The notes under the pieces are model-generated. The model was not told where the DNA came from and made no database searches. It was given only the letters and a program-made list of their open reading frames with translations. A DNA stretch of 64,000 nucleotides from Pseudomonas sp. GD03858 (lineage in GTDB: Bacteria > Pseudomonadota > Gammaproteobacteria > Pseudomonadales > Pseudomonadaceae), in assembly GCF_029840925.1 (NCBI RefSeq), contig NZ_JAOCDM010000016.1, positions 1 to 64,000 on the forward strand. Reading direction: 5' to 3'. Made by a program: the position numbers and the translations under genes. Each line of letters starts with the position of its first letter. Positions within the stretch are counted from its first letter, which is position 1. Below, one piece after another: positions 53,440 through 64,000 of this stretch.

Positions 53440-54195
53440 ATGCGTCGCCCCATGGTAGCTGGTAACTGGAAGATGCACGGTACCCGCGCCAGCGTCGCTG
53501 AGCTGACCCAGGGCTTGGGCAATATGCCCCTGCCGAACGGTGTGGAAGTCGCGGTGTTTCCACCGGCCTTGTTCATCAATCAAGTTGTTGATGGGCTCGA
53601 GGGCAAGGAAATCGCCGTAGGCGCACAGAATTCTGCTGTACAGCTTGAACAAGGCGCGCTGACCGGGGAAGTTGCACCGAGTCAGTTGGCTGAAGCAGGT
53701 TGCAAGTATGTTTTGGTCGGGCACTCCGAGCGTCGCCAGATTATTGGTGAAAGTGACGAAGTGCTGAATCAGAAGTTTGCAGCCGCTCAGAAAAGTGGTT
53801 TGACGCCGGTGCTCTGTATAGGGGAAACTCTCGCGGAGCGCGAAGCGGGCGAAACGCTCGAAGTTGTAGAGCGTCAACTAAGCAGTGTTATCGAGATGTT
53901 CGGTATCAAGGCTTTCGCCAATGCAGTAATTGCCTATGAGCCTGTATGGGCCATTGGTACTGGTTTGACGGCCTCGCCACAGCAAGCCCAGGATGTGCAT
54001 GCAGCCATCCGCAAGCAGTTGGCGGCGAAGGACGCCGAAGTTGCAGCGAATGTGCGACTTCTCTACGGCGGCAGCGTGAAGGCGGCCAATGCGGCCGAAC
54101 TGTTCGGCATGCCGGATATCGATGGGGGGCTCATTGGTGGAGCGTCCCTGAACGCAGACGAATTCGGTGCAATTTGTCGCGCCGCAGGAAACTGA
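53440..54195 (+). CDS. tpiA: Triosephosphate isomerase
   Basis: The 251-residue TIM barrel interconverts dihydroxyacetone phosphate and glyceraldehyde-3-phosphate. The catalytic lysine lies in GNWKMHGT (K11), the histidine in VGHSERR and the glutamate in [11 protein letters not shown]. Compared with its neighbours it uses more TTG, GTT and TAT-type codons, an oddity visible by eye. It is followed directly by secG. Confidence 0.97.
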   Translation: MRRPMVAGNWKMHGTRASVAELTQGLGNMPLPNGVEVAVFPPALFINQVVDGLEGKEIAVGAQNSAVQLEQGALTGEVAPSQLAEAGCKYVLVGHSERRQIIGESDEVLNQKFAAAQKSGLTPVLCIGETLAEREAGETLEVVERQLSSVIEMFGIKAFANAVIAYEPVWAIGTGLTASPQQAQDVHAAIRKQLAAKDAEVAANVRLLYGGSVKAANAAELFGMPDIDGGLIGGASLNADEFGAICRAAGN

Positions 54196-54199
54196 ACAA

Positions 54200-54592
54200 A
54201 TGCTGGAAACAGTCATCGTTGTTTTTCATCTGTTGGCAGCGTTGGCACTGGTTGTAATGGTGCTGCTGCAACAGGGTAAAGGTGCGGAAGCAGGTGCATC
54301 TTTCGGCGCAGGTGCTTCAAATACTGTGTTCGGAAGCCAAGGTTCCGCTACCTTTTTGAGTAAAGTTACTGCTATACTTGCTGCCACTTTCTTTTTGACT
54401 GCACTTGGGTTAGGATACTTCGCCAAGCAGCAGGCTCACCAGCTGAATCAAGCTGGCTTGCCAGATCCAGCGGTGCTGGAAGTCAAAGAGCCAAAGCCGG
54501 CAGTCAATGATGATGTACCGGTGCTCCAGCAGCAGAAGAGCGAAACCACCAACTCTGGTGACGTACCTCCTCCAGCCAAAGAGCAGCAGTAA
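54200..54592 (+). CDS. secG: Protein translocase subunit SecG
   Basis: The 130-residue inner-membrane protein stimulates SecYEG translocation. Two membrane helices are present ([20 protein letters not shown] and [16 protein letters not shown]) around a Gly/Ser-rich cytoplasmic loop ([19 protein letters not shown]). The hydrophilic C-terminal tail is longer than in E. coli, as usual in Pseudomonas. It starts 4 bases after tpiA and is followed by tRNA-Leu. Confidence 0.96.
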   Translation: MLETVIVVFHLLAALALVVMVLLQQGKGAEAGASFGAGASNTVFGSQGSATFLSKVTAILAATFFLTALGLGYFAKQQAHQLNQAGLPDPAVLEVKEPKPAVNDDVPVLQQQKSETTNSGDVPPPAKEQQ

Positions 54593-54613
54593 CGGGTTTC
54601 AAGAAGTAGTATT

Positions 54614-54699
54614 GCCGAGGTGGTGGAATTGGTAGACACGCAACCTTGAGGTGGTTGTGCCCATAGGGTGTAGGGGTTCGAGTCCCCTTCTCGGTACCA
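54614..54699 (+). tRNA. tRNA-Leu (GAG)
   Basis: The 86-base gene folds as a class II tRNA with a long variable arm. The anticodon loop TTGAGGT gives anticodon GAG, the T arm has GGTTCGAGTCC, and the CCA end is encoded. Confidence 0.95.
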
Positions 54700-54710
54700 A
54701 TTGAAGCATG

Positions 54711-54737
54711 AGAGCCCGCTGTAGCGGGCTTTCTTGC
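54711..54737 (+). terminator. Terminator after tRNA-Leu
   Basis: GAGCCCGC/GCGGGCTT form a stem with a short TGTA loop, followed by a T-rich run, between the two tRNA genes. Confidence 0.75.
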
Positions 54738-54797
54738 AGGTGGAGGTCGGATTGACCCAGCAAAGGGTTCAGTCTTATACTTTCGCCCCAGCTTTGT

Positions 54798-54874
<77 letters not shown>

Positions 54875-54884
54875 GTCTCAGCGG

Positions 54885-54906
54885 AGCCCCTTTTCAGGGG
54901 CTTTTT
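54885..54906 (+). terminator. Terminator-like hairpin before rimP
   Basis: AGCCCC/GGGGCT with a TTTTCA loop is followed by a T run. It may reduce readthrough from the initiator tRNA into rimP-nusA-infB. Confidence 0.8.
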
Positions 54907-55004
54907 GCTAGCCGAACAGTTTTAGGTGCCGTTGTCCAACGGCGCTTTCAGGGATGGGCGCTTCGCCCATTTTTTATTTGCACAGCATGCACGAGGGGGT
55001 TCAG

Positions 55005-55463
55005 GTGTCGAGCAAGCTAGAACAGTTGCAGGCCTTGTTGGCCCCGGTTGTCGAGGGTCTGGGCTATCAATGCTGGGGGATCGAATACGTCTCCCAAGGC
55101 AAGCATTCGGTACTGCGTATCTACATCGACAAGGAAGACGGGATCCTGGTGGACGACTGCGAAGCGGTCAGCCGTCAGGCCAGCGCCATCCTCGATGTGG
55201 AAGATCCGATCAGCTCTGAATATACCCTCGAGGTATCCTCTCCAGGCATGGACCGCCCGCTGTTCACCCTTGAACAGTTTGCTTCGCATGCCGGCGAGCA
55301 GGTGAAGATCAAGCTGCGTACGCCCTTCGAGGGTCGTCGTAACTTCCAGGGCCTTCTCCGTGGTGTGGAGGAGCAGGATGTGGTGGTCCAGGTGGACAAC
55401 AACGAGTTCCTGCTGCCGATCGACTCGATCGACAAGGCCAATATTATTCCCAGTTTTGACTGA
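55005..55463 (+). CDS. rimP: Ribosome maturation factor RimP
   Basis: The 152-residue product assists 30S subunit maturation. The family patterns [38 protein letters not shown] and [12 protein letters not shown] are clear. The GTG at 55005 is preferred because GAGGGGG lies just upstream; an ATG six codons earlier (MHEGVQ) is an alternative. It is the first protein gene of the nusA-infB operon. Confidence 0.93.
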   Translation: MSSKLEQLQALLAPVVEGLGYQCWGIEYVSQGKHSVLRIYIDKEDGILVDDCEAVSRQASAILDVEDPISSEYTLEVSSPGMDRPLFTLEQFASHAGEQVKIKLRTPFEGRRNFQGLLRGVEEQDVVVQVDNNEFLLPIDSIDKANIIPSFD

Positions 55464-55522
55464 GACGTGCCGGGCCCGGCGGACTTTCCGGGCCCAATGG
55501 CTTGCGCAAGGCGAGGCGTACG

Positions 55523-57004
55523 ATGAGCAAAGAAGTACTGCTGGTTGTTGAATCGGTATCCAACGAAAAGGGTGTACCGCCCGGCGTCATTTTCGAAGCG
55601 CTGGAAGTGGCCCTGGCCACTGCAACCAAAAAACGTTTTGAGGACGAAGTCGACCTGCGTGTGGAAATCAACCGCCACACCGGTAGCTACGAGACCTTCC
55701 GCCGCTGGACCGTGGTCGACGAGAACGACCTGGACGATCCGGCGATCGAGACCTGGCTGGAAAAGATCCAGGACACGCACCCGGACGCCAAGATCGGTGA
55801 CGTGATCGAAGAGAAGATTGAGTCGATCGAATTCGGCCGTATCGCCGCCCAGACCGCCAAGCAGGTCATCGTGCAGAAGGTTCGCGAAGCCGAGCGCGCC
55901 CAGGTGGTCGACGCCTATCGCGAGCGCGTCGGCGAGATCATCTCCGGCACCGTGAAGAAGGTCACCCGCGACAACGTCATCGTCGACCTGGGCAACAATG
56001 CCGAGGCGCTGCTGGCTCGTGAAGACATCATCCCGCGTGAGACCTTCCGCGTCGGCGTGCGCCTGCGTGCGCTGCTCAAGGAAATCCGCACCGAGAACCG
56101 CGGTCCGCAGTTGATCCTGTCGCGCACCGCGCCGCAGATGCTCATCGAGCTGTTCCGCATCGAAGTGCCGGAAATCGCCGAAGGTCTCATCGAAGTCATG
56201 GCCGCCTCCCGTGATCCGGGGTCGCGCGCCAAGATCGCCGTCCGCTCCAAGGACAAGCGCATCGACCCGCAAGGTGCCTGTATCGGCATGCGTGGTTCGC
56301 GCGTCCAGGCCGTATCCGGCGAGCTGGGTGGCGAGCGTGTGGATATCGTCCTGTGGGACGAGAACCCGGCGCAGTTCGTCATCAACGCCATGTCGCCGGC
56401 AGAGGTTGCCGCGATCATCGTTGATGAAGATGCCCATGCCATGGACATCGCCGTGGCCGAGGACAACCTGGCCCAGGCCATCGGCCGTGGCGGTCAGAAC
56501 GTCCGCCTGGCCAGCCAGCTGACCGCCTGGACCCTGAACGTGATGACCGAGAAGGACATCCAGGCCAAGCAACAGGCGGAAACAGGCGACATCCTGCGTA
56601 ACTTCATCGAGGAACTGGAAGTCGACGAGGAGCTGGCACAAGTGCTGGTCGACGAAGGCTTCACCAGCCTCGAAGAAATTGCTTACGTACCGTTGGAAGA
56701 AATGCTCAACATCGATGGCTTTGACGAGGACATCGTCAACGAGCTCCGCGCTCGTGCCAAGGACCGCTTGTTGACCAAGGCCATCGCTACCGAAGAAAAA
56801 CTGGCAGACGCCCATCCGGCCGACGACCTGCTCTCCCTCGAGGGCATGGACAAGGACCTGGCGGCGGAACTGGCGGTGCGCGGCGTGGTTAACCGCGAAG
56901 ACCTGGCCGAGCAGTCGATCGACGATCTGCTCGACATCGACGGCATCGACGAAGAGCGTGCCGGCAAGTTGATCATGGCCGCCCGAGCCCACTGGTTCGA
57001 GTAA
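55523..57004 (+). CDS. nusA: Transcription termination/antitermination factor NusA
   Basis: The 493-residue product binds RNA polymerase and controls pausing, termination and antitermination. An N-terminal polymerase-binding domain (residues 1 to about 125), an S1 domain (about 135-200), KH domains with [15 protein letters not shown] and [13 protein letters not shown], and two acidic C-terminal repeats (AR1, AR2) are present, as in E. coli. Confidence 0.97.
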   Translation: MSKEVLLVVESVSNEKGVPPGVIFEALEVALATATKKRFEDEVDLRVEINRHTGSYETFRRWTVVDENDLDDPAIETWLEKIQDTHPDAKIGDVIEEKIESIEFGRIAAQTAKQVIVQKVREAERAQVVDAYRERVGEIISGTVKKVTRDNVIVDLGNNAEALLAREDIIPRETFRVGVRLRALLKEIRTENRGPQLILSRTAPQMLIELFRIEVPEIAEGLIEVMAASRDPGSRAKIAVRSKDKRIDPQGACIGMRGSRVQAVSGELGGERVDIVLWDENPAQFVINAMSPAEVAAIIVDEDAHAMDIAVAEDNLAQAIGRGGQNVRLASQLTAWTLNVMTEKDIQAKQQAETGDILRNFIEELEVDEELAQVLVDEGFTSLEEIAYVPLEEMLNIDGFDEDIVNELRARAKDRLLTKAIATEEKLADAHPADDLLSLEGMDKDLAAELAVRGVVNREDLAEQSIDDLLDIDGIDEERAGKLIMAARAHWFE

Positions 57005-57031
57005 TTAGGCGCGGCCTGAGGAGAGAAGTGC

Positions 57032-59572
57032 ATGACGCAAGTCACGGTGAAAGAACTGGCCCAAGAGGTCGAGGCACCGGTAGAGCGCCTGCTGCAGCAG
57101 ATGCGTGAGGCAGGTCTGCCGCACACCGACGCCGGTCAGGTAGTGACCGACAATGAGAAGCAGACCCTGCTGACCCATTTGAAGAGCAGCCACAAGAGCA
57201 AGGCGGAAGAGCCGCGCAAGATCACCTTGCAGCGCAAGACCACCAGCACTCTGCGTGTCGCCGGTAGCAAGAGCATCAGCGTAGAAGTACGCAAGAAGAA
57301 AGTCTTCGTGCAGCGCAGCCCGGAAGAGATCCAGGCCGAGCAGAAGCGCGAGCAGGAAGAGCGCCGCGCGGCGGAAAACGCCGCCCGCGAGAAGGTCGAG
57401 GCCGAAGTACGCCAGCGCAACGAAGAGCAAGCCCGTCGTCAGGCGGCCGAAGCACCGGCTGCGGCGCCTGCGCCGAAGGCCGAGCCTGCCCCGGCCCCGG
57501 TAGTGGCCGATGCACCGGTTTCGGAAGACGCCGCTGCCCGTGCTGCCGAGCGCAAGAAGGAAGAAGCGCGTCGCAACGAAAGCCGTGCCCGTGACGATGA
57601 ACGTCGCGGCGGCGGCGGTGGTGCGGCTGGCGAGCGTCGTGGCGAAGCGCCACGCGTTTCCATCAAGGTCAAGGTCAAGGAGAAGGAAAAGGCTCCGACT
57701 CCGCGCGCCGCGCCACGCACCACCGACGAAGAGAGCGATGGTTTTCGTCGCGGTCGCGGTGGCAAGGGCAAGCCGAAGAAGCGCAACCAGCATGGCTTCC
57801 AGAACCCGACCGGTCCGGTCATCCGCGACGTGACCATCGGCGAGACCATCACCGTCTCGGAACTGGCGCAACAGATGTCGGTCAAGGCCGCCGAAGTCGT
57901 CAAGTTCATGTTCAAGCTGGGCACTCCGGTCACCATCAACCAGGTGCTGGACCAGGAGACCGCTCAACTGGTCGCCGAAGAACTGGGCCACAAGGTTACC
58001 CTGATCAGCGACACCGCCCTGGAAGACTCCCTGGCCGAATCGCTGAAGTTCGAAGGTGAAGTCGAGTCCCGCGCGCCGGTCGTGACCGTCATGGGCCACG
58101 TCGACCACGGTAAAACCTCGCTGCTCGACTATATCCGTCGTGCCAAGGTTGCTGCTGGCGAAGCCGGTGGCATCACCCAGCACATCGGTGCCTACCACGT
58201 GGAAACCGACCGCGGCATGGTCACCTTCCTCGATACCCCGGGTCACGCTGCGTTCACCCAGATGCGTGCCCGTGGTGCCAAGGCCACCGACATCGTCATC
58301 CTGGTGGTGGCGGCGGACGACGGCGTGATGCCGCAGACCCGCGAAGCCGTTCAGCACGCCAAGGCTGCCGGCGTTCCGCTGGTCGTCGCGGTGAACAAGA
58401 TCGACAAGCCGGGTGCCGACCTCGATCGCATCCGCAACGAGCTGGCCGTCGAAGGCGTGACCTCCGAGGACTGGGGCGGTGATACGCCGTTCGTCAAGGT
58501 CTCGGCGAAGATGGGTACCGGTGTCGACGAGCTGCTCGAAGCGGTTCTGCTGCAGGCCGAGATCCTCGAGCTGACCGCCACGCCGACCGCTCCGGGTCGT
58601 GGTGTCGTGGTCGAATCGCGTCTGGACAAGGGCCGTGGCCCGGTTGCCACGATCCTGGTTCAGGACGGTACCCTGCGTCAGGGCGACATGGTCCTGGTCG
58701 GCTCCAACTATGGCCGCGTGCGCGCCATGCTCGACGAGAACGGCAAGCCTGTGAAGGAAGCCGGCCCGTCGATCCCGGTCGAGATCCTCGGCCTGGATGG
58801 CACGCCGGAAGCCGGTGACGAGCTGTCCGTGGTCGCCGACGAGAAGAAGGCCCGTGAAGTTGCCCTGTTCCGTCAAGGCAAGTACCGCGAGGTCAAGCTG
58901 GCCCGTGCTCACGCCGGCAAGCTGGAAAACATCTTCGAGACCATGGGTCAGGAAGAGAAGAAGACCCTCAACATCGTCCTCAAGACCGACGTGCGCGGTT
59001 CTCTGGAGGCCCTGCAAGGCTCGCTCGGCGGCCTGGGTAACGACGAAGTTCAGGTGCGCGTCATCGGTGGCGGCGTCGGTGGTATCACCGAGAGCGACGC
59101 CAACCTGGCGCTGGCGTCCAACGCGGTGCTGTTCGGCTTCAACGTGCGTGCCGATGCCGGCGCGCGCAAGATCGTCGAGCAGGAAGGTCTGGATATGCGT
59201 TACTACAACGTGATCTACGACATCATCGAAGACGTCAAGAAGGCCCTGACCGGCATGCTCGGCAGCGATGTTCGCGAGAACATCCTGGGTGTCGCGGAAG
59301 TGCGTGACGTGTTCCGTTCGCCGAAGTTCGGCGCCATCGCCGGCTGTATGGTCATCGAGGGTACCGTGTACCGCAACCGTCCGATCCGCGTACTGCGGGA
59401 GGACGTAGTGATCTTCGAAGGCGAGCTGGAGTCGCTGCGTCGCTTCAAGGACGACGCTGCCGAAGTGCGTAACGGCATGGAGTGCGGTATCGGCGTCAAG
59501 AGCTACAACGACGTCAAGGTCGGCGACAAGATCGAAGTCTTCGAGAAAGTCCAGGTGGCTCGTACCCTGTAA
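57032..59572 (+). CDS. infB: Translation initiation factor IF-2
   Basis: The 846-residue GTPase brings fMet-tRNA to the 30S subunit. The N-terminal part has an IF2-N domain, a charged Ala/Glu/Arg-rich linker and a second IF2-N domain near residue 270; the G domain begins with GHVDHGKT at 355-362, followed by DTPGHAAF and NKIDKPGAD, then domains II-IV. It lies 27 bases after nusA. Confidence 0.98.
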   Translation: MTQVTVKELAQEVEAPVERLLQQMREAGLPHTDAGQVVTDNEKQTLLTHLKSSHKSKAEEPRKITLQRKTTSTLRVAGSKSISVEVRKKKVFVQRSPEEIQAEQKREQEERRAAENAAREKVEAEVRQRNEEQARRQAAEAPAAAPAPKAEPAPAPVVADAPVSEDAAARAAERKKEEARRNESRARDDERRGGGGGAAGERRGEAPRVSIKVKVKEKEKAPTPRAAPRTTDEESDGFRRGRGGKGKPKKRNQHGFQNPTGPVIRDVTIGETITVSELAQQMSVKAAEVVKFMFKLGTPVTINQVLDQETAQLVAEELGHKVTLISDTALEDSLAESLKFEGEVESRAPVVTVMGHVDHGKTSLLDYIRRAKVAAGEAGGITQHIGAYHVETDRGMVTFLDTPGHAAFTQMRARGAKATDIVILVVAADDGVMPQTREAVQHAKAAGVPLVVAVNKIDKPGADLDRIRNELAVEGVTSEDWGGDTPFVKVSAKMGTGVDELLEAVLLQAEILELTATPTAPGRGVVVESRLDKGRGPVATILVQDGTLRQGDMVLVGSNYGRVRAMLDENGKPVKEAGPSIPVEILGLDGTPEAGDELSVVADEKKAREVALFRQGKYREVKLARAHAGKLENIFETMGQEEKKTLNIVLKTDVRGSLEALQGSLGGLGNDEVQVRVIGGGVGGITESDANLALASNAVLFGFNVRADAGARKIVEQEGLDMRYYNVIYDIIEDVKKALTGMLGSDVRENILGVAEVRDVFRSPKFGAIAGCMVIEGTVYRNRPIRVLREDVVIFEGELESLRRFKDDAAEVRNGMECGIGVKSYNDVKVGDKIEVFEKVQVARTL

Positions 59573-59629
59573 GGATCGAGCCTGGCGCAGCCCCCGTCGC
59601 AAGGCGGCTGGCAGCGCCTCTGCAGGTAG

Positions 59630-59659
59630 CGCCCGGTCAGGTTTCCGCCTGACCGGGCG
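59630..59659 (+). terminator. Strong hairpin between infB and rbfA
   Basis: CGCCCGGTCAGG pairs perfectly with CCTGACCGGGCG over 12 bp around a TTTCCG loop. It is followed by a modest T run, so it may partly terminate or protect the infB message. Confidence 0.75.
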
Positions 59660-59688
59660 TTTGCCGCTTTACGTAACAGGTAGCAAAA

Positions 59689-60087
59689 ATGGCAAAAGAA
59701 TACAGCCGTACCCAACGCATCGGCGATCAGATGCAGCGTGAGCTGTCGGAACTGATCCGCCGTGAAGTCAAAGACCCGCGCGTCGGCCTGGTGACCATTA
59801 CCGCCGTCGACGTCAGCCGCGACCTGGGCCATGCCAAGGTCTTCATCACCGTGATGGGCCAGGACGGCGCCGACGCCGTGCCGCAGACCCTCAAAGCCTT
59901 GACCAGCGCCGCGAGCTTCCTGCGCCTGCACCTTGGCCGCGTCATGCAGCTGCGCAGCGTGCCGCAGCTGCATTTCCACTTCGATGAAAGCGTCAGTCGC
60001 GGTGCCCATCTGTCGGCACTTATCGAGCGTGCGGTGGCCGAAGATCGCCAGCACAAGGATGCCGACGAGCCGGACACCAAGGAGTAA
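59689..60087 (+). CDS. rbfA: 30S ribosome-binding factor RbfA
   Basis: The 132-residue product is needed for late 30S maturation and cold adaptation. It starts with [26 protein letters not shown] and has the KH-like fold with the conserved [17 protein letters not shown]. It precedes truB by 3 bases, so the two are coupled. Confidence 0.97.
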   Translation: MAKEYSRTQRIGDQMQRELSELIRREVKDPRVGLVTITAVDVSRDLGHAKVFITVMGQDGADAVPQTLKALTSAASFLRLHLGRVMQLRSVPQLHFHFDESVSRGAHLSALIERAVAEDRQHKDADEPDTKE

Positions 60088-60090
60088 GCG

Positions 60091-61008
60091 GTGGCCCAGG
60101 TCAAACGTATCCGCCGCAATGTCAGCGGCATCATCCTGCTCGACAAGCCGCTGGGGTTCACCTCCAACGCCGCGCTGCAGAAAGTCCGCTGGTTGCTCAA
60201 CGCGGAAAAGGCCGGCCATACCGGCAGCCTCGACCCGCTGGCCACCGGCGTGCTGCCGCTGTGCTTCGGCGAGGCGACCAAGTTTTCGCAGTACCTGCTC
60301 GACTCCGACAAGGGTTACGAAACGGTCATGCAGCTGGGCCAGACCACCAGCACGGCGGACGCCGAGGGCGAAGTCCTGCAGACCCGCGAAGTGACCGTTG
60401 GTCGCGCCGATATCGAAGCCGTCATTCCACGTTTTCGTGGCGACATCCTCCAGGTACCGCCGATGTACTCGGCGCTCAAGCGCGATGGCCAGCCGCTGTA
60501 CAAGCTGGCGCGTGCAGGAGAGGTAGTGGAGCGCGAGGCGCGTTCTGTTACTATTGGCCGCTTGGAGCTGCTCGAGTGCGAAGGCACCCGGGCGCGCCTG
60601 TCGGTTGGCTGCAGCAAGGGCACCTATATCCGCACTTTGGTCGAGGATATCGGTGAGGCGCTGGGCTGTGGTGCCTACGTCGCCGAACTGCGCCGTACCC
60701 AGGCAGGCCCCTTCGAGCTGGCACAGACGGTGACGCTCGAGGCGCTCGAACAGGCCCACGCCGAAGGCGGCAACGAAGCGCTCGATCGCTTCTTGATGCC
60801 ATCCGACAGCGGGCTGCAGGACTGGCCACTGGTAGGTCTCTCCGAACATAGCGCGTTCTACTGGCTGCATGGCCAGGCGGTACGCGCGCCGGAGGCGCCG
60901 CAGTTCGGCATGGTCCGGGTACAGGATCATAATGGTCGCTTCATCGGTATCGGTGAAGTGAGCGAAGACGGGCGCATCGCGCCGCGTCGACTGATTCGGT
61001 CGGAATGA
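60091..61008 (+). CDS. truB: tRNA pseudouridine-55 synthase
   Basis: The 305-residue enzyme makes pseudouridine 55 in the T loop of tRNAs. The catalytic aspartate D48 lies in [15 protein letters not shown], and [13 protein letters not shown] and [17 protein letters not shown] are family signatures. The start is GTG; it follows rbfA by 3 bases. Confidence 0.97.
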   Translation: MAQVKRIRRNVSGIILLDKPLGFTSNAALQKVRWLLNAEKAGHTGSLDPLATGVLPLCFGEATKFSQYLLDSDKGYETVMQLGQTTSTADAEGEVLQTREVTVGRADIEAVIPRFRGDILQVPPMYSALKRDGQPLYKLARAGEVVEREARSVTIGRLELLECEGTRARLSVGCSKGTYIRTLVEDIGEALGCGAYVAELRRTQAGPFELAQTVTLEALEQAHAEGGNEALDRFLMPSDSGLQDWPLVGLSEHSAFYWLHGQAVRAPEAPQFGMVRVQDHNGRFIGIGEVSEDGRIAPRRLIRSE

Positions 61009-61157
61009 CCGAAACCACGGGCAGAGGCTTCGGCTGAAACCGGTGGTATCGAGGGTGGCTGTTATTAGGCACGGTCACACCTCTTCTTATTAATACGGGG
61101 ATTCGTCCCTGGCCTATTGGAGACCGTTTACGGGATCCGTTTATCAGGAGAAGCCAA

Positions 61158-61427
61158 ATGGCCCTCAGCGTCGAAGAAAAAGCTCAGATCGTTGCAGACT
61201 ATCAGCAAGCCGCCGGCGACACCGGTAGCCCGGAAGTTCAGGTTGCCCTGCTGACCTTCAACATCAACAAGCTGCAAGGCCACTTCAAGGCCAACGAAAA
61301 AGACCACCACTCCCGTCGTGGTCTGATCCGTATGGTCAACCAGCGTCGTAAGCTGCTGGACTACCTGAAGGGCAAGGACACCACTCGTTACAGCGCCCTG
61401 ATCGGTCGCCTGGGTCTGCGTCGCTAA
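61158..61427 (+). CDS. rpsO: 30S ribosomal protein S15
   Basis: The 89-residue protein binds 16S rRNA helices 20-22 early in assembly. The sequence [19 protein letters not shown] and [20 protein letters not shown] identify it. CAGGAGAA lies before the ATG. It sits between truB and pnp, as in E. coli. Confidence 0.98.
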   Translation: MALSVEEKAQIVADYQQAAGDTGSPEVQVALLTFNINKLQGHFKANEKDHHSRRGLIRMVNQRRKLLDYLKGKDTTRYSALIGRLGLRR

Positions 61428-61469
61428 TAGCGGCCTGGCCAGTGGTGTTGCATGGTGTGTCGCATTCTT

Positions 61470-61496
61470 CGGCAACGCTGCCTGTCAGCGTTGCCG
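61470..61496 (+). other. Perfect hairpin between rpsO and pnp
   Basis: CGGCAACGCTG pairs perfectly with CAGCGTTGCCG around CCTGT. There is no T run. By analogy with E. coli pnp, whose leader is cut by RNase III in a stem-loop, this may be the processing and autoregulation site. Confidence 0.6.
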
Positions 61497-61675
61497 TTGG
61501 ACACGCCGCGCGATCTGCGAGGTTGGCAGCCTGGTCTGTCGTGCGGTTCTACCGCTCGGCGCCAGGCTCCCAGCCTCGTGTTGTATCTGGACGGTCAATG
61601 GGGCCGATTCCCCGTTCTGCCCAAGAATTCGCAAGAACCAGTTCCCCCAAGAGCCACTGAAAAAGGTAGGAAACC

Positions 61676-63781
61676 GTGAACCCGGTAATCAAGACGTTCC
61701 AGTTCGGTCAATCGACCGTTACCCTCGAAACGGGCCGCATTGCCCGTCAGGCCACCGGCGCCGTGCTGGTCACCGTCGACAACGATGTCACCGTGCTGGT
61801 GACCGTGGTCGGTGCCAAGCAAGCCGATCCGGGCAAGGGCTTCTTCCCGCTGTCCGTGCACTACCAGGAAAAAACCTACGCTGCCGGCAAGATCCCTGGT
61901 GGTTTCTTCAAGCGTGAAGGCCGTCCTTCCGAGAAAGAAACCCTGACCTCGCGCCTGATCGACCGTCCGATCCGCCCGCTGTTCCCTGAAGGCTTCATGA
62001 ACGAAGTCCAGGTCGTCTGCACCGTGGTTTCCACCAGCAAGAAGACCGATCCGGACATCGCCGCGATGATCGGTACCTCGGCTGCCCTGGCCATTTCCGG
62101 CATTCCGTTCGAAGGCCCGATCGGCGCCGCCCGCGTCGCCTTCCACGAAAGCACCGGCTATCTGCTGAACCCGACCTACGAGCAACTGGCTGCCTCGAGC
62201 CTGGACATGGTCGTTGCCGGTACCGAGTCCGCCGTGCTGATGGTCGAGTCGGAAGCCCAGGAGCTGACCGAAGACCAGATGCTGGGCGCCGTGCTGTTCG
62301 CCCACGATGAATTCCAGGCCGTGATCAAGGCCGTCAAGGAGCTGGCTGCCGAAGCCGCCAAGCCAACCTGGGACTGGAAACCCGCCGTTGCCAACACCGC
62401 GCTGTTCGACGCCATCCGCGCCGAGTTCGGCGAGGCTGTTTCCCAGGGCTACACCATCACCGTCAAGGCCGACCGCTATGCGCGCCTGGGCGAACTGCGC
62501 GATCAGGCGATCGCCAAGTTCTCCGGTGAAGAAGGCCAGCCATCGGCTGCTGAAGTCAAAGACATCTTCGGCGAGATCGAATACCGCACCGTTCGCGAGA
62601 ACATCGTCAACGGCAAGCCACGTATCGACGGTCGTGACACCAAGACCGTGCGTCCGCTGAACATCGAAGTCGGTGTTCTGCCGAAGACTCACGGTTCGGC
62701 GCTGTTCACCCGTGGCGAAACCCAGGCCCTGGTCGTCGCGACCCTGGGTACTGCCCGTGACGCCCAGCTGCTGGACACCTTGGAAGGCGAGAAGAAAGAC
62801 CCCTTCATGCTGCACTACAACTTCCCGCCGTTCTCGGTGGGCGAGTGTGGCCGCATGGGCGGTGCCGGTCGTCGCGAAATCGGCCACGGCCGTCTGGCCC
62901 GTCGCTCGGTCCAGGCCATGCTGCCGGCCGCCGACGTGTTCCCGTACACCATCCGCGTGGTGTCGGAAATCACCGAGTCCAACGGTTCCAGCTCCATGGC
63001 TTCGGTCTGCGGCGCCTCGCTGGCCCTGATGGACGCCGGCGTGCCGATGAAAGCCCCGGTCGCCGGTATCGCCATGGGTCTGGTCAAGGAAGGTGACAAG
63101 TTCGCCGTCCTGACCGACATCCTCGGTGACGAAGACCACCTGGGCGACATGGACTTCAAGGTAGCCGGTACCGCCAAGGGTGTTACCGCGCTGCAGATGG
63201 ACATCAAGATCAACGGCATCACCGAAGAGATCATGGAAATCGCCCTGGGCCAGGCCCTGGAAGCGCGCCTGAACATCCTCGGCCAGATGAACCAGATCAT
63301 CGGCGAGTCGCGTACCGAGCTGTCGGCCAACGCCCCGACCATGATCGCGATGAAGATCGACACCGACAAGATCCGTGACGTCATCGGCAAGGGCGGCGCC
63401 ACCATCCGCGCCATCTGCGAAGAGACCAAGGCTTCGATCGATATCGAAGACGACGGCTCGATCAAGATCTTCGGCGAGACCAAGGAAGCCGCGGACGCTG
63501 CCAAGCAGCGCATCCTGGGCATCACCGCCGAGGCCGAGATCGGCAAGATCTACGTCGGCAAGGTCGAGCGCATCGTCGACTTCGGCGCCTTCGTCAACAT
63601 CCTGCCGGGCAAGGACGGCCTGGTGCACATCTCCATGCTGAGCGATGCTCGCGTCGAGAAGGTCACCGACGTGCTCAAGGAAGGCCAGGAAGTCGAAGTG
63701 CTGGTACTGGACGTGGACAACCGCGGTCGTATCAAGCTGTCGATCAAGGACGTCGCCGCTGCCAAGGCATCGGGCGTCTAA
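61676..63781 (+). CDS. pnp: Polynucleotide phosphorylase
   Basis: The 701-residue exoribonuclease degrades RNA 3' to 5' by phosphorolysis and joins the degradosome. Two RNase PH domains (the second with [14 protein letters not shown] and [13 protein letters not shown]) are joined by a helical domain and followed by KH ([16 protein letters not shown]) and S1 ([19 protein letters not shown]) domains. The start is GTG, with GGTAGG upstream. Confidence 0.98.
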   Translation: MNPVIKTFQFGQSTVTLETGRIARQATGAVLVTVDNDVTVLVTVVGAKQADPGKGFFPLSVHYQEKTYAAGKIPGGFFKREGRPSEKETLTSRLIDRPIRPLFPEGFMNEVQVVCTVVSTSKKTDPDIAAMIGTSAALAISGIPFEGPIGAARVAFHESTGYLLNPTYEQLAASSLDMVVAGTESAVLMVESEAQELTEDQMLGAVLFAHDEFQAVIKAVKELAAEAAKPTWDWKPAVANTALFDAIRAEFGEAVSQGYTITVKADRYARLGELRDQAIAKFSGEEGQPSAAEVKDIFGEIEYRTVRENIVNGKPRIDGRDTKTVRPLNIEVGVLPKTHGSALFTRGETQALVVATLGTARDAQLLDTLEGEKKDPFMLHYNFPPFSVGECGRMGGAGRREIGHGRLARRSVQAMLPAADVFPYTIRVVSEITESNGSSSMASVCGASLALMDAGVPMKAPVAGIAMGLVKEGDKFAVLTDILGDEDHLGDMDFKVAGTAKGVTALQMDIKINGITEEIMEIALGQALEARLNILGQMNQIIGESRTELSANAPTMIAMKIDTDKIRDVIGKGGATIRAICEETKASIDIEDDGSIKIFGETKEAADAAKQRILGITAEAEIGKIYVGKVERIVDFGAFVNILPGKDGLVHISMLSDARVEKVTDVLKEGQEVEVLVLDVDNRGRIKLSIKDVAAAKASGV

Positions 63782-63800
63782 GCCTTCCAGGCTGAGAAGA

Positions 63801-63824
63801 AGGACCCTTCGGGGTCCTTTTTTT
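63801..63824 (+). terminator. Terminator after pnp
   Basis: AGGACCC/GGGTCCT with a TTCG tetraloop is followed by seven T residues. Confidence 0.95.
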
Positions 63825-63959
63825 ATGCCTGTGCCTTTCTCTTGTGGACTTGCATCTTGCATGCAGGAATTTGCCAGGACTTGCAAAATGCACGATCACG
63901 GCTTTTTGCATTAATAGTTAACTTATTGATTTTTAATGGTTAATTTTAAATCTGAAAAC

Positions 63960-63975
63960 TGGCATACGCTGTGCA
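63960..63975 (+). promoter_or_regulatory. Possible sigma-54 promoter for a downstream gene
   Basis: TGGCATACGCTGTGCA has GG and GC separated by exactly 10 bases, and matches the -24/-12 consensus except for one T in TTGC. The preceding ~90 bases are unusually AT-rich for this genome. The gene it would serve lies beyond the window. Confidence 0.45.
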
Positions 63976-64000
63976 ACATCACTCCTACCTGACGCCAGGA

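Noticed and set aside
57360..57660. Ala/Glu/Arg-rich repeats as a separate repeat element
   Set aside because: This is the normal low-complexity linker in the N-terminal part of IF-2.

Overview
The window is chromosomal DNA from a gamma-proteobacterium of the Pseudomonas putida group. The evidence is the high GC content, the housekeeping gene order (rimP-nusA-infB-rbfA-truB-rpsO-pnp; ftsH-folP-glmM-tpiA-secG; grpE-dnaK-dnaJ-dapB-carA-carB-greA; lldR/lldP-lldD-D-lactate dehydrogenase), and the many copies of the P. putida type REP sequence (GCGGGCAAGCCCGCTCCCAC and variants). This assignment rests on recognised proteins and gene order; no database search was run.

Region 1 (1-11.8 kb) is mostly metabolic accessory genes: a flavoprotein, a class II histone-deacetylase-like enzyme, a histidine phosphatase, two GNAT acetyltransferases, acyl-CoA thioesterase II coupled to a HAD phosphatase, a zinc-free MDR oxidoreductase, and a glucarate unit (FCD-type GntR regulator divergent from an MFS transporter and glucarate dehydratase). 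Two TTGT-N3-ACAA operator-like palindromes lie between the divergent glucarate genes.

Region 2 (11.8-17.5 kb) holds a poorly understood peptide-ligase/peptidase locus. A GNAT plus C39-like cysteine peptidase fusion is divergent from a RimK-like ATP-grasp protein with an RLAN-type N-terminal domain, which is followed by a CorA/ZntB-like transporter. A 31-residue membrane peptide candidate and GABA permease follow.

Region 3 (17.5-26.5 kb) is the accessory part of the window. It has a DUF1016 PD-(D/E)XK nuclease, an alpha/beta hydrolase, and a nuclease-helicase fusion (DUF2075) paired with a MazG-type pyrophosphohydrolase next to the 3' end of tmRNA. It also has a duplicated two-gene unit in which one copy of the larger gene is truncated, a DUF3077-type gene pair behind a multi-hairpin leader, and a long imperfect palindrome.

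Region 4 (26.5-33.3 kb) is the lactate utilisation operon with its FCD-family regulator and a clear palindromic operator. Region 5 (33.4-35.6 kb) has smpB, ratA, bamE and fur. Region 6 (35.7-47.9 kb) has recN, the chaperone genes with two good sigma-32-type promoters, lysine and carbamoyl-phosphate synthesis, and greA. Region 7 (48-64 kb) has yhbY, rlmE, ftsH, folate and cell-wall precursor genes, secG, tRNA-Leu, initiator tRNA and the translation/RNA-processing cluster ending at pnp. The final 200 bases are AT-rich and carry a possible sigma-54 promoter for a gene beyond the window.

The strongest candidates for undescribed biology are the RLAN ATP-grasp/C39 peptidase locus, the nuclease-helicase/MazG pair at tmRNA, the duplicated overlapping gene pair with an orphan small membrane protein, and the structured leader upstream of the DUF3077 pair.
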